From: Clostridia bacterium
GTDB taxonomy: Bacteria; Bacillota; Clostridia; Oscillospirales; Acutalibacteraceae
Assembly: GCA_017461625.1 (NCBI GenBank)
Contig: JAFTXJ010000013.1
Span: forward strand, 124,001-188,000
DNA length: 64,000 nt
Direction of reading: 5' to 3'
Both the position numbers and the translations under genes were made by a program. Each line of letters begins with the position of its first letter. Within the stretch, counting starts at the first letter, position 1. Below the pieces are notes generated by a model, which was not told the origin of the DNA, ran no database searches, and saw only the letters and a list, made by a program, of their open reading frames with translations. Shown in pieces: positions 9,670-17,839 of the stretch.

Positions 9670-10453
9670 GGCGCACCATCTCCCAAATCAGAATTGCAGC
9701 CGCTGTGGAGGCATTGAGGGATTCTGCCCTTCCCTGCATGGGTATGGTTATTTTTGCATCGGCAGCAGCCATTGTTTCGGGGGTTACACCGTTACCCTCA
9801 TTACCCACTATGCAGATAACCCCGCCTGAAAAATTCACCTGAGTAATTTTTTCAGCCTGACCATCAGGGGTCGAAGCAAAAACTTTTATTCCGTTACCTT
9901 GCACTGATTTTATAAACGGCAAAATATCATCACTTTCAATAATATTCAGCCTAAAAAACGCACCCATACATGCCCTTAAGGCTTTTGGGTTATATATATC
10001 ACAGCCACCATTTACAATAAGCCCGTCAATGCCCATAGCTTCAGCCGTTCTTGCAACTGCGCCGAGATTGGACGGATCCTGAACATTTTCTAAAAGAATA
10101 TACTTTCCATAGGGGTTGATTTTATCCGCAGATAAATTTTTATCATCAATCCTGCACACGCAAAACATTCCCTGAGGGCTTTGTGTGTCTGAAAGCTTAC
10201 GGCTTACATCGTCACTGATACAATAGCTTTCTTCAGCAACAGAAATAATTTTTTTATAGAAATCCGAAAATTTGTCTTTTGCTTTCTCTGTGAAAAAAAA
10301 CTGCAGAATATCCCCACCGCTGATTGCAGCGTCACCACAAAGCCTTGCACCCTCAACAAAGAATTTGCCACTCTTTTTACGCTGAGAAGCACTGTCTCTT
10401 ACAGCGACGGCAGATTTGATTTTTTCATTATTTTTTGATGTGATATTTTCCAA
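9659..10453 (-). CDS. SpoU/TrmH-family RNA 2'-O-methyltransferase
   Basis: A 264-residue SPOUT-class methyltransferase. The N-terminal 95 residues look like the substrate-binding domain of RlmB-type enzymes (SQRKKSGKFFVEGARLCGDA). The knotted catalytic domain has LLENVQDPSNLGAVARTAEA near residue 118, GNEGNGV near 217 and a final IPMQGRAESLNASTAAAILIWE cut as IPMQGRAESLNAS, the SAM-binding loop. The target (23S rRNA or tRNA) cannot be told from sequence. Start is a TTG at 10453 with GAGGTG 8 nt upstream. It is the first gene after the rplT terminator and appears to head the run down to smc; I see no promoter of its own in the 17-nt gap. Confidence 0.9.
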   Translation of the reverse strand: MENITSKNNEKIKSAVAVRDSASQRKKSGKFFVEGARLCGDAAISGGDILQFFFTEKAKDKFSDFYKKIISVAEESYCISDDVSRKLSDTQSPQGMFCVCRIDDKNLSADKINPYGKYILLENVQDPSNLGAVARTAEAMGIDGLIVNGGCDIYNPKALRACMGAFFRLNIIESDDILPFIKSVQGNGIKVFASTPDGQAEKITQVNFSGGVICIVGNEGNGVTPETMAAADAKITIPMQGRAESLNASTAAAILIWEMVRRGS

Positions 10454-10470
10454 TTCTCTTTCACCTCGAT

Positions 10471-10506
10471 AAACAAAGTCACGCCCTTCGGTAAAAAAGG
10501 GCGTGA
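10471..10506 (-). terminator. Terminator of the infC-rpmI-rplT operon
   Basis: A 10-bp perfect stem TCACGCCCTT / AAGGGCGTGA (10479-10488 with 10497-10506) is followed on the minus strand by C and TTTGTTT. It lies just after the rplT stop codon. The next gene downstream has no visible promoter of its own, so some read-through is likely. Confidence 0.85.
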
Positions 10507-10516
10507 TTACAGATTA

Positions 10517-10873
10517 TTATTTAAGAGCTTCTTTAGCCTTCTCTGTGAGGGCTGTGAAAGCAGCTGCATCTGATACAGCGATTTCAGCAAGCATCTTTCT
10601 GTTGAGAGTAACGCCTGCTTTGTTAAGGCCATTGATGAATGATGAGTAGTTCATGCCGTTCATCTTAGCTGCTGCAGAAATTCTTGTAATCCAAAGGCGA
10701 CGGAAATCACGTTTCTTCTGCTTACGGCCGATGTAAGCATACTGGCCTGATTTCATAACTGCCTGTTTTGCTGTTCTGAAAAGCTTGCTCTTTGAGCCAT
10801 AGTAGCCCTTTGACATTTTGAGCACTTTATTTCTTCTCTTGCGAGTCATTGTCGCACCCTTAATACGTGCCAT
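10517..10873 (-). CDS. rplT: 50S ribosomal protein L20
   Basis: Large-subunit protein needed early in 50S assembly and, in Firmicutes, the autorepressor of its own operon through the leader mRNA. The 118-residue product has the family core [39 protein letters not shown] and [21 protein letters not shown]. It is the last gene of infC-rpmI-rplT, 33 nt after rpmI, and is followed by a strong terminator. The ATG at 10873 has GGAGGT about 8 nt upstream. See the leader feature at 11662-11800 for the likely feedback control. Confidence 0.99.
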   Translation of the reverse strand: MARIKGATMTRKRRNKVLKMSKGYYGSKSKLFRTAKQAVMKSGQYAYIGRKQKKRDFRRLWITRISAAAKMNGMNYSSFINGLNKAGVTLNRKMLAEIAVSDAAAFTALTEKAKEALK

Positions 10874-10906
10874 GTTAAGTTACCTCCGTTAATTTTAAAT
10901 TAGATA

Positions 10907-11104
10907 TTATTTGTAAGGAATAAGACGTTTGATCTGATTTACATTTGTCTTATCAGCAACAGTTGTCTGACGAAGACCTCTCTTACGCTTTGTTGACTTT
11001 TTGTTGAGGATGTGTGATTTGTTTGCATGAGCACGGATGGGTTTACCGTTCTTTGACATCTTAAAGCGTTTCTTTGCGCCTGAGTGAGTTTTGATTTTAG
11101 GCAT
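10907..11104 (-). CDS. rpmI: 50S ribosomal protein L35
   Basis: Small basic 50S protein of 65 residues: [20 protein letters not shown] is the family hallmark, followed by [22 protein letters not shown]. It sits between infC (31-nt gap) and rplT in the standard order, with AGGAGG about 8 nt before the ATG at 11104. Nothing unusual. Confidence 0.99.
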   Translation of the reverse strand: MPKIKTHSGAKKRFKMSKNGKPIRAHANKSHILNKKSTKRKRGLRQTTVADKTNVNQIKRLIPYK

Positions 11105-11135
11105 AATGGTTTTCCTCCTTATTAAAATTCATTGT

Positions 11136-11654
11136 TTATTTGGCTGTTTTTGCCGCAAGGAACATCAGCATGGAACGACCCTCAAGCTTTGCGGGCTTTT
11201 CAACTGTTCCGTATTCTGCACAAGCTTCGGCGAATTTCTGCATTGGTGCAAGACCGTGCTCAGGATGAGCCATTTCACGGCCTCTGAAGCGGATTGACAC
11301 TTTAACCTTGTTACCTGCCTTCAAAAACTTGATTGCATGGTTAACTTTTGTTTCAAAATCGTGAGTGTCAATGTTGAGAGACAAGCGGATTTCTTTAATC
11401 TCAACAACCTTCTGGTTTTTCTTGCTTTCTTTTTCACGCTTTGCCTGGTCAAAACGGTACTTACCGTAATCCATAATCTTGCATACAGGCGGTTTTGCCT
11501 GTGGAGCAATCTTTACAAGGTCAAAGTTACTCTGCTCAGCAAGCTTTAATGCTTCGCTTGCACTCATAACACCGAGCTGTTCGCCGTCGTTAGAAATTAC
11601 TCTGACTTCTTTGTCACGGATTTCCTCGTTGATCTGCAGTTCTTTAGTACTGAT
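11136..11654 (-). CDS. infC: Translation initiation factor IF-3 (probable AUC start)
   Basis: Binds the 30S subunit, prevents premature 50S joining and proofreads start-codon choice. The N-domain begins STKELQINEEIRDKEVRVIS, and the C-domain contains VKVSIRFRGREMAHPEHG near residues 120-137. The strong GGAGG site (11664-11668) lies 3 nt from an in-frame TTG (11660) but 9 nt from an ATC codon at 11654-11652. IF-3 genes classically start at rare codons (AUU in E. coli) that IF-3 itself discriminates against, so I favour ATC, giving 172 residues; TTG would give 174. First gene of infC-rpmI-rplT. Confidence 0.93.
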   Translation of the reverse strand: MSTKELQINEEIRDKEVRVISNDGEQLGVMSASEALKLAEQSNFDLVKIAPQAKPPVCKIMDYGKYRFDQAKREKESKKNQKVVEIKEIRLSLNIDTHDFETKVNHAIKFLKAGNKVKVSIRFRGREMAHPEHGLAPMQKFAEACAEYGTVEKPAKLEGRSMLMFLAAKTAK

Positions 11655-11661
11655 ATTCAAG

Positions 11662-11800
11662 CACCTCCAAAATAAAATGCGGACAGTAGTTCACCGTCCG
11701 CATAAAAATCAATAAGCACACCGCCCCTCAAAAGGAGCACGATTATTGACCCTGACGGACGACACCGTTTAGGTGGGAACATCCTGTTCCACTTTGTTGT
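11662..11800 (-). promoter_or_regulatory. L20-type leader with attenuator hairpin
   Basis: About 140 nt of untranslated leader separate the promoter from infC. On the minus strand it contains several GC-rich pairing elements and, at its end, a hairpin ATGCGGAC / GTCCGCAT (11677-11703) followed by ATTTTATTTT and then directly by the infC ribosome site. This is the layout of the Firmicute L20 leader (Rfam L20_leader family), in which L20 binds the leader and favours transcription termination. I recognise it by position and the terminal hairpin, not by a covariance search. Confidence 0.8.
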
Positions 11801-11806
11801 GAGAGC

Positions 11807-11835
11807 ATTATATACTATCAAAGGCTATTTGTCAA
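11807..11835 (-). promoter_or_regulatory. Sigma-A promoter of infC operon
   Basis: Minus-strand TTGACA (11830-11835), 17-nt spacer, TATAAT (11807-11812): a perfect match to the vegetative consensus. It reads into the L20-type leader and stands back to back with the plus-strand promoter at 11869-11898. Confidence 0.92.
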
Positions 11836-11868
11836 GAGTTTTGTTAAATTTATTTGTTCTCTTTATAT

Positions 11869-11898
11869 TTGACTTCAAACAGGGTAATGTTGTATAAT
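11869..11898 (+). promoter_or_regulatory. Sigma-A promoter of the glycosyltransferase genes
   Basis: TTGACT (11869-11874), 18-nt spacer, TATAAT (11893-11898), 32 nt upstream of the first glycosyltransferase start. Confidence 0.8.
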
Positions 11899-11929
11899 TA
11901 ATCAGATAATCTTAAAAAGGAATGAGCTT

Positions 11930-12970
11930 ATGTATAAAGTTGGTGTCTGCGGTCATTTCGCATTCGGTGAAGAATTTAACAGCGGACAAAAAGACAAAAC
12001 AAGGTCAATTTATTCGGCTCTCGTAAAAGAACTCGGAGAAGGCAATGTCAAAGCCCTGGACACGAGAGGATGGCAAAGAAGTCCTTTTCGTCTTGTCGTT
12101 CAATGCAAAAAGCTCCTTGCAGAGTGCGAAAATGTTATTATGCTGCCCGCTACCAACGGATTAAAGATTTTTCCTTTTTTGTTTGAGACATTAAACACTT
12201 TCTATAAAAGAAGCCTGCATTATGCCGTTGTAGGCGGTTGGCTTACCGATTTTTTGAGAAGTAATACCGGATTAATCAAACCTCTTAAAAAACTTGACAG
12301 CATTTTCGTTGAGGTTCCGTCTATGCAAAAAAGCTTAAATGCCATGGGCTTCACAAATGTTTATGTTCTGCCTAATTTTCACGAATCGGTCATTCTCTCA
12401 ACTGAGGAACTCTGCTCTTTTAATGAGCCTTATAAGCTTTGCACCTTTTCAAGAATTCGTGAAGAAAAAGGAATTGAAGATGCCATTGAGGCAGTGAGAA
12501 AAGTTAACTCGTGCCTTGGAAAAACTGCTTATTTGCTTGACATTTACGGCTTACCTGATGAAGATTATAAAGAGCGATTTGAAGAATTAAAAAATACCTT
12601 TGAGTCCTTTATAACATATAAAGGTTTCCTTTCAGGTGCTGAAGCTATTTCACACGAGCTTCGCTCTTATTTTGCTATGCTTTTCCCCACACGATATGAA
12701 GGAGAGGGCTTTGCAGGAACGATTATCGACTCTTTCTCTGCCGGTGTACCTGTTATTGCAACCGACTGGAAATATAACGGAGAAATCATCACCGATGGTA
12801 TAAATGGTATCATTTACAGCGTAAACGAAAGAGAAAAGCTTAAGGAAATTTTGCTTGAAGCTGTTCAGAATCCTGATACAATCAACAAGATGAGGGCCGA
12901 TTGCCTCAGCCATGCAGAAGAATTCAGCCCCAAAAACGGTGTTAAAGTCATTCTGGACCGATTAGTATAA
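11930..12970 (+). CDS. Family 4-type glycosyltransferase
   Basis: A 346-residue GT-B fold glycosyltransferase that probably transfers a sugar from a nucleotide donor during surface polysaccharide synthesis. The C-terminal Rossmann half carries CTFSRIREEKGIEDAIEAV near residue 165 and the donor-site segment FPTRYEGEGFAGTIIDS near 245-261, followed by SAGVPVIATDWKYNGEII cut as SAGVPVIATDW. The classical E-x7-E motif is E-x7-D here. The N-terminus (MYKVGVCGHFAFG) is a plausible acceptor-side strand. GGAATGAGCTT precedes the ATG. It is 15 nt from the second glycosyltransferase. No other polysaccharide genes are nearby, so the product cannot be named. Confidence 0.85.
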   Translation: MYKVGVCGHFAFGEEFNSGQKDKTRSIYSALVKELGEGNVKALDTRGWQRSPFRLVVQCKKLLAECENVIMLPATNGLKIFPFLFETLNTFYKRSLHYAVVGGWLTDFLRSNTGLIKPLKKLDSIFVEVPSMQKSLNAMGFTNVYVLPNFHESVILSTEELCSFNEPYKLCTFSRIREEKGIEDAIEAVRKVNSCLGKTAYLLDIYGLPDEDYKERFEELKNTFESFITYKGFLSGAEAISHELRSYFAMLFPTRYEGEGFAGTIIDSFSAGVPVIATDWKYNGEIITDGINGIIYSVNEREKLKEILLEAVQNPDTINKMRADCLSHAEEFSPKNGVKVILDRLV

Positions 12971-12985
12971 GAAAGAAGAATTTAT

Positions 12986-14089
12986 ATGAGCGTTAAAAGA
13001 TTATTGTGCTGTATGAGCAGTATGGACGTTGGCGGTGCCGAAACTTTTCTTATGAAGCAATACCGTCAACTTGACAAAGAAAAATATCAGCTCGACTTTT
13101 GTGTCAATGTTGAAAAACGATGTGCCTACGATGACGAAATTGAAGCAATGGGTGGTCGCTTTTTCAGAATACCGCCCAAAACCCGAAAGCCCGTTGAAAG
13201 CCTTGCCTCTCTCAAAAAAATTGTTAAAGAAAACGGTTATGATACCGTCTATTGTTCTTCTGCAAGTGCAGGCGTTGCCCTTGAGTTGCTTGCAGCAAAG
13301 GCAGGCGGTGCAAAACGATTGATTCACCGTTCCAGCAATTCCGACACCGAGGGCGGCACCATAGGAAAGTTAATCAATTCCATCTTAGGCCTACTTTCAA
13401 GGGTTGTGCCAAATGTAAAGCTTGCACCCTCTGTGCTTGCGGCGGAATTCTGCTTCGGCAAAGGCTGTGTTGAAAAGGGAAAGGCTCACATTCTCAACAA
13501 CGGCGTTGACACCAACATTTTTTCCTACTCTGATGAATTAAGAAGCAAAACGAGAAATGCATTGGGGCTTAACGATGAATTTACATTGATTCATATAGGC
13601 AGATTTACTAATGTTAAAAACCATAGCTTTTTAATTGATGTTTTTGAAGAAGTTGTAAAAACTCACCCGAATTCAAAGCTCCTTCTTGCAGGCACAGGAA
13701 ACCTTGAAGAAGAAATTAAACAAAAGGTTCATGAAAAAGAGCTTGATGATAAGGTAATTTTTCTTGGAGTGAGAAGTGACGTTTCTGCCCTGCTCAGTGC
13801 TGCAGACGCCCTTGTGTTCCCGTCGCTTTATGAGGGTATGCCAAACACCGTTATTGAATCACAGGCTATGAGCCTTAAGTGTGTTATTTCTGACAAAATC
13901 ACAAAAGAAAGCAAAATCACAGAGCTTGTTGAATTTTTACCGTTAGGTAACGCAAAACAGTGGGCTCAAAAAATTCTTCCCCTTGCCGAGGGCTATGAAA
14001 GAAAAAACATGGCAGAGCATTTTAAAAAAATCCGTTATGATGCTCAGAGCACACTGGAAGATTTTATAAAATATTGCTTTGGCGAATAA
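12986..14089 (+). CDS. EpsF-like family 4 glycosyltransferase
   Basis: A 367-residue GT4 enzyme. The N-terminal MSSMDVGGAETFLMKQYRQL is the typical acceptor-domain start of EpsF/capsule glycosyltransferases. The C-terminal half has LIHIGRFTNVKNHSFLIDVF near residue 200, LLLAGTGNLEEEI near 237 and FPSLYEGMPNTVIESQAMSL near 275-294, with the complete E-x7-E motif. It is co-transcribed with the preceding transferase and followed by a terminator. A role in exopolysaccharide or cell-surface glycan assembly is inferred from family only. Confidence 0.88.
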   Translation: MSVKRLLCCMSSMDVGGAETFLMKQYRQLDKEKYQLDFCVNVEKRCAYDDEIEAMGGRFFRIPPKTRKPVESLASLKKIVKENGYDTVYCSSASAGVALELLAAKAGGAKRLIHRSSNSDTEGGTIGKLINSILGLLSRVVPNVKLAPSVLAAEFCFGKGCVEKGKAHILNNGVDTNIFSYSDELRSKTRNALGLNDEFTLIHIGRFTNVKNHSFLIDVFEEVVKTHPNSKLLLAGTGNLEEEIKQKVHEKELDDKVIFLGVRSDVSALLSAADALVFPSLYEGMPNTVIESQAMSLKCVISDKITKESKITELVEFLPLGNAKQWAQKILPLAEGYERKNMAEHFKKIRYDAQSTLEDFIKYCFGE

Positions 14090-14095
14090 AAATTA

Positions 14096-14123
14096 AACCG
14101 ACTCTGAAACGGGTCGGTTTTTC
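14096..14123 (+). terminator. Terminator of the glycosyltransferase pair
   Basis: Stem AACCGACTC / GGGTCGGTT (one G-T pair) with a 6-nt loop, followed by TTTTC. Confidence 0.85.
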
Positions 14124-14125
14124 TC

Positions 14126-14153
14126 TTGCAATTTAAAACAAAAGGTATATAAT
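14126..14153 (+). promoter_or_regulatory. Promoter of the MATE gene
   Basis: TTGCAA (14126-14131), 16-nt spacer, TATAAT (14148-14153). The -35 box abuts the preceding terminator. Confidence 0.65.
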
Positions 14154-14185
14154 ATGTCTGTTAACAAATGAAAGGAGCAAATAAA

Positions 14186-15565
14186 ATGGCGAAGAAAAAA
14201 ATTGATATGTGTAACGGGCCTCTGTTTTCAGGCATAATCCGCCACACAGTGCCGATTATTCTCACAAGCATTTTACAGCTTCTTTTTAACGCTGCCGACC
14301 TGGTGGTTGTGGGCAGGTTTTGCGGAAGTGTTTCAGTTGCCGCCGTTGGTGCAACAGGCTCACTTACCAATCTGATAGTCAATCTTTTTATCGGTCTTTC
14401 GGTGGGTTGCGGTGTTTCGGTTGCTCAAGCAATAGGAGCAAGAGATGACGAGACCACTCACCGTACCGTTCACACAGCAATCCCTGCGGCAATTGTCAGC
14501 GGTGTTGTGCTCACAATAATCGGTGTTTCTTTGTCTGAAACCTTCCTAGGCTGGATGGGAACACCGCAGAATGTTATTGAACTTTCGGCAGTATATATGA
14601 AGCTTTATTTCTGCGGAATGACATTCAATATGGTATACAACTTCGGTGCTTCCATTCTTCGTGCTGCAGGTGACACCAAAGGACCCCTTATTTACCTTTC
14701 TAGTGCAGGGGTTATAAATGTTATTCTCAACGTTGTTTTGGTCACGAAATTTGATATGAACGTAGCAGGTGTTGCTTTGGCAACGGCAATTTCACAGGGA
14801 ATTTCTGCCGTTCTTGTTATTATCGCGCTTATGCGTCGCCCAGATGCTTGCAGATTCAGTTTTAAAAAAATGCATTTTTATTCTGTTCAGCTTAAAAAGA
14901 TGCTTGCTATCGGCATCCCTGCCGGCATTCAGGGCTCTCTGTTTTCAATCTCAAACGTTATTATTCAGTCATCCATCAACTCTTTCGGTGATGTTCTGAT
15001 GTCCGGCAACGCCGCAGCCGGTAATATTGAAGGGTTTGTTTATGTTCTGATGAATGCCTTCCACCAGAGTGCGTTGAATTTTACAGGTCAAAACGTTGGC
15101 GCTATGAATTACAAGCGAGTTAAAAAGACCCTTTTGATTTGCCTTGGCTGTGTTACGATTGCAGGCCTTGCAGCCGGCGGCGTTGTGTATCTTTTCGGTG
15201 AACAGCTTCTTTCGATTTATATAACCGATTCGCCCGAAGCTATTGCATATGGTATGACAAGGCTTTCGCTGATATGCCTGCCATATTTTCTGTGCGGACT
15301 TATGGATACCACTACCGGTGCAATCAGGGGCATGGGTGTGTCACTTTCGCCGATGGTTATCACCATTCTCGGGGTCTGCGTTTTCAGAATCGGTTGGGTC
15401 TATACAATTTTTCAGATTCCCCAATTCCATACCCCATCGTGTTTATATTTATCATACACCATTTCATGGTCTGTTACGTTTTTAATTGAGCTTCTTGCAT
15501 TCTTTATAATTTATAAAAAAAGAATAACAAAAGTGAAGCCCTCTGCAAATTTAACCGTTGAATAG
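14186..15565 (+). CDS. MATE-family multidrug/cation exporter
   Basis: Predicted 12-helix MATE antiporter of 459 residues, exporting cationic drugs or metabolites against H+ or Na+. The N-terminal repeat has PIILTSILQLLFNAADLVVVG cut as PIILTSILQLLFNAADLVV near residue 24, followed by GSLTNLIVNLFIGLSVGCGV; the second repeat starts near 240 with PAGIQGSLFSISNVIIQSS and contains FTGQNVGAMNYKRVKK. The ATG at 14186 follows AAAGGAG by 8 nt; a longer in-frame start at 14168 would put the ribosome site inside the coding sequence. It has its own promoter and a downstream terminator. The substrate cannot be told from sequence. Confidence 0.92.
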   Translation: MAKKKIDMCNGPLFSGIIRHTVPIILTSILQLLFNAADLVVVGRFCGSVSVAAVGATGSLTNLIVNLFIGLSVGCGVSVAQAIGARDDETTHRTVHTAIPAAIVSGVVLTIIGVSLSETFLGWMGTPQNVIELSAVYMKLYFCGMTFNMVYNFGASILRAAGDTKGPLIYLSSAGVINVILNVVLVTKFDMNVAGVALATAISQGISAVLVIIALMRRPDACRFSFKKMHFYSVQLKKMLAIGIPAGIQGSLFSISNVIIQSSINSFGDVLMSGNAAAGNIEGFVYVLMNAFHQSALNFTGQNVGAMNYKRVKKTLLICLGCVTIAGLAAGGVVYLFGEQLLSIYITDSPEAIAYGMTRLSLICLPYFLCGLMDTTTGAIRGMGVSLSPMVITILGVCVFRIGWVYTIFQIPQFHTPSCLYLSYTISWSVTFLIELLAFFIIYKKRITKVKPSANLTVE

Positions 15566-15606
15566 CAAAATGACACACCAAAGGTGAAGTGCTATAATAA
15601 AGAAAG

Positions 15607-15637
15607 AGCCAACACAGATAATCTGTGCTGGCTTTTA
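15607..15637. terminator. Bidirectional terminator between MATE gene and argS
   Basis: Stem AGCCAACACAGA / TCTGTGCTGGCT with a 3-nt loop and one mismatch. TTTTATT follows on the plus strand and CTTTCTTT on the minus strand, so it can end both convergent transcripts. Confidence 0.85.
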
Positions 15638-15677
15638 TTCTGCCCTTAGCAATCCTACTATAAAAATAGTGTCGTTT

Positions 15678-17423
15678 TTACATGCTTTCGGGAACAGTGA
15701 TTTTAAGCATTTCGAGAACATTTTTAACTGTATCTCTTACACAGGCACACAGATAAATTCTTGCCTGCATAAGGCTTTCGTCGTCACACTGAACTCTGCA
15801 TGAATTATAGAACTTATGGAAAAGTGTTGCAAGCTCAACAACGTATCTTGTAATTCTTGCAGGGTCATAGTTCTTAGCAGCTGTTACAATTTCGCTTGTG
15901 AGCGAAGCAAGATGACGAATAAGCTCTTTTTCTTCTTCAGCAACAAGGAGCTTCAAATCTTCAACAGTGCAGTCTTTAACTTCAACGCCGTCAGCAGCAA
16001 GCTTTTTAAAGATACTGCAGATTCTTGCGTGAGCATACTGACAATAGTAAACGGGGTTCTTTGAGCTTTGTTCAACTGCCAAATCAAGGTCAAATTCCAT
16101 CTGTGAGCCGGGCTCTCTCATGTTGAAGAGGAAGCGTACTGCATCAATGGGAATTTCTTCAAGCAAGTCAACCAAGGTGATAGCCTTACCTGTTCTCTTA
16201 GACATTCTTACAACCTCACCGTCACGGGTAAGGCGAACAAGCTGCATAAGAATAACCTTGAGCTTATCTCCACCCACACCGATAGCATCAAGTGCACCCT
16301 GCATTCTTGCCACGTGACCGTGGTGGTCTGCGCCCCAGATGTCAATAGCTGTGTCAAACTTTCTCACTTCAAGCTTGTTTCTGTGGTAAGCAATGTCTGC
16401 AGCAAAGTAGGTGGGAATTCCGTTAGCTCTGATAAGAACATCATCTTTAAGCTCGAGCTTGTCAATTTCTTCCTGGGTTTTACCTGCTTCAAGAAGCTTT
16501 TTGGTCTGAACTTCTGTGTTCTTATACCACAAAGCACCGTCTTTTTCATAAGTGTATCCGTTCTTTGTAAGAAGGTCTATGGTGTCTTTAACCTCACCAC
16601 CGTTGTGAAGCACACTTTCTTTAAACCAGGTGTCATACTCAATGCGGTATTTTGTCAGGTTATCTTTCATAGCCTGAATATTTTTAGGAAGTGCAAACTC
16701 TGTGAGTGCAGCTCTTCTTTCTTCCTGAGTGGCATCAATATATTTATCGCCGTAAGCATCGGCAAATTCCTGAGCCCTTACTTTAATGTCTTCACCGTGA
16801 TAGCTGTCCTCAGGGAGTTCAACTGCATCTTCACCCTTATAAATCTGCTGGTATCTTATATCAAGTGAAAGGGCAAATTTTTCGATCTGATTACCTGCAT
16901 CGTTGATATAAAATTCTTTTTCAACCTCAAAGCCTGCATAGTCAAGCACAGCGGCAAGGCAGTCACCCAAAGCACCGCCACGGGCATTACCCATATGCAT
17001 AGGGCCTGTGGGGTTGGCTGAAACAAACTCAACGTTTATTCTCTCGCCCTTACCGTAATCTGAACGACCATAGTCTTTACCTTTTGCCTTAACATCCATA
17101 AGAATTGCGGCATAATAACTGCCGTCGAGATAAAAGTTAAGGAACCCGGGACCCGCACATTCACAGCGTGCAAAATATGTACCCTCCAGAGAAATGTTGG
17201 CAACAATTGCATCTGCAATTTTCCTGGGTGCACTTCTTAACTCTCTTGCCCAAGCCATAGCCGCATTGGTGGAAAAATCACCGTTTGCACTGTCGGCAGG
17301 AATTTCAACATTAAAAGCTGTCTGAGGAACAAGGCTTACCTCACCCTTTTCACAGGCTTTTGTAATTGCTGCCATAACACATTCACGAAGCTGTGACTGA
17401 ACCTGATTAACAATATAGCTCAT
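15678..17423 (-). CDS. argS: Arginyl-tRNA synthetase
   Basis: Class I synthetase charging tRNA-Arg. The 581-residue protein has the HIGH-like signature FVSANPTGPMHMGNARGG near residues 117-134, preceded by the Add-1 domain (ECAGPGFLNFYLDG). The KMSKS equivalent appears as VRMSKRTGKAITLVDLL near 385. The DALR anticodon-binding domain fills the C-terminus. The start overlaps the DUF1934 stop (ATGA), which ties the two genes together; DUF1934-argS is a recurrent Firmicute pair. No T-box-like leader precedes it because it is the last gene of a four-gene operon. Confidence 0.98.
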   Translation of the reverse strand: MSYIVNQVQSQLRECVMAAITKACEKGEVSLVPQTAFNVEIPADSANGDFSTNAAMAWARELRSAPRKIADAIVANISLEGTYFARCECAGPGFLNFYLDGSYYAAILMDVKAKGKDYGRSDYGKGERINVEFVSANPTGPMHMGNARGGALGDCLAAVLDYAGFEVEKEFYINDAGNQIEKFALSLDIRYQQIYKGEDAVELPEDSYHGEDIKVRAQEFADAYGDKYIDATQEERRAALTEFALPKNIQAMKDNLTKYRIEYDTWFKESVLHNGGEVKDTIDLLTKNGYTYEKDGALWYKNTEVQTKKLLEAGKTQEEIDKLELKDDVLIRANGIPTYFAADIAYHRNKLEVRKFDTAIDIWGADHHGHVARMQGALDAIGVGGDKLKVILMQLVRLTRDGEVVRMSKRTGKAITLVDLLEEIPIDAVRFLFNMREPGSQMEFDLDLAVEQSSKNPVYYCQYAHARICSIFKKLAADGVEVKDCTVEDLKLLVAEEEKELIRHLASLTSEIVTAAKNYDPARITRYVVELATLFHKFYNSCRVQCDDESLMQARIYLCACVRDTVKNVLEMLKITVPESM

Positions 17424-17839
17424 TTTTTATCTACCTCTTTTATCGTTATCATCAATTGATTTTCACTCAGGTGCTGACCGCCTGCCGAAAGAGAATAGCT
17501 GAACTTGAGTTCCCCTCCGTTTTCGGTTACATCTGATTTAACTTCATTTGCGTAAACACCTAAATCCATAATACCCACAGGTGTGGCATAAGCACAGGTG
17601 TGGTGCTTGCCTTTTTCAATAATCATTTCGGTAGTGAGCGTTCCCTTTCGGTGCATTGTCACCTTTTGCCCCTGAACGGTGAGGGTAACAAAGCAACCCT
17701 CATACCCTTCTCCCGATTCTTTATATCGGATGGTATATGACTCTTTACCAAAGGTAAAATTGCCCTGAACAGAATTTTCGGCACTCTCTTTGTCACCGTC
17801 AATGATGTGGGTATCTTTAATATTTATAACACACTTCAT
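17420..17839 (-). CDS. DUF1934 beta-barrel protein
   Basis: A 139-residue protein of the DUF1934/YwiB type, a small lipocalin-like beta-barrel of unknown role. It is predicted all-beta, with TPVGIMDLGVYANEV and GELKFSYSLSAGGQHLSENQL cut as KFSYSLSAGGQHLSENQL characteristic of the family. The preferred ATG at 17839 overlaps the ddl stop as ATGA; a GTG 9 nt upstream (17848) is possible. It sits immediately before argS, as ywiB does in Bacillus. No function can be stated. Confidence 0.85.
   Translation of the reverse strand: MKCVINIKDTHIIDGDKESAENSVQGNFTFGKESYTIRYKESGEGYEGCFVTLTVQGQKVTMHRKGTLTTEMIIEKGKHHTCAYATPVGIMDLGVYANEVKSDVTENGGELKFSYSLSAGGQHLSENQLMITIKEVDKK

Noticed and set aside
15678..17423. 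T-box riboswitch for argS, proS, glnS or gltX
   Set aside because: None of the four synthetase genes has a leader long enough or with a T-box-like antiterminator. argS is the last gene of an operon, and the promoters of proS and gltX lie about 30-50 nt from the start codons.
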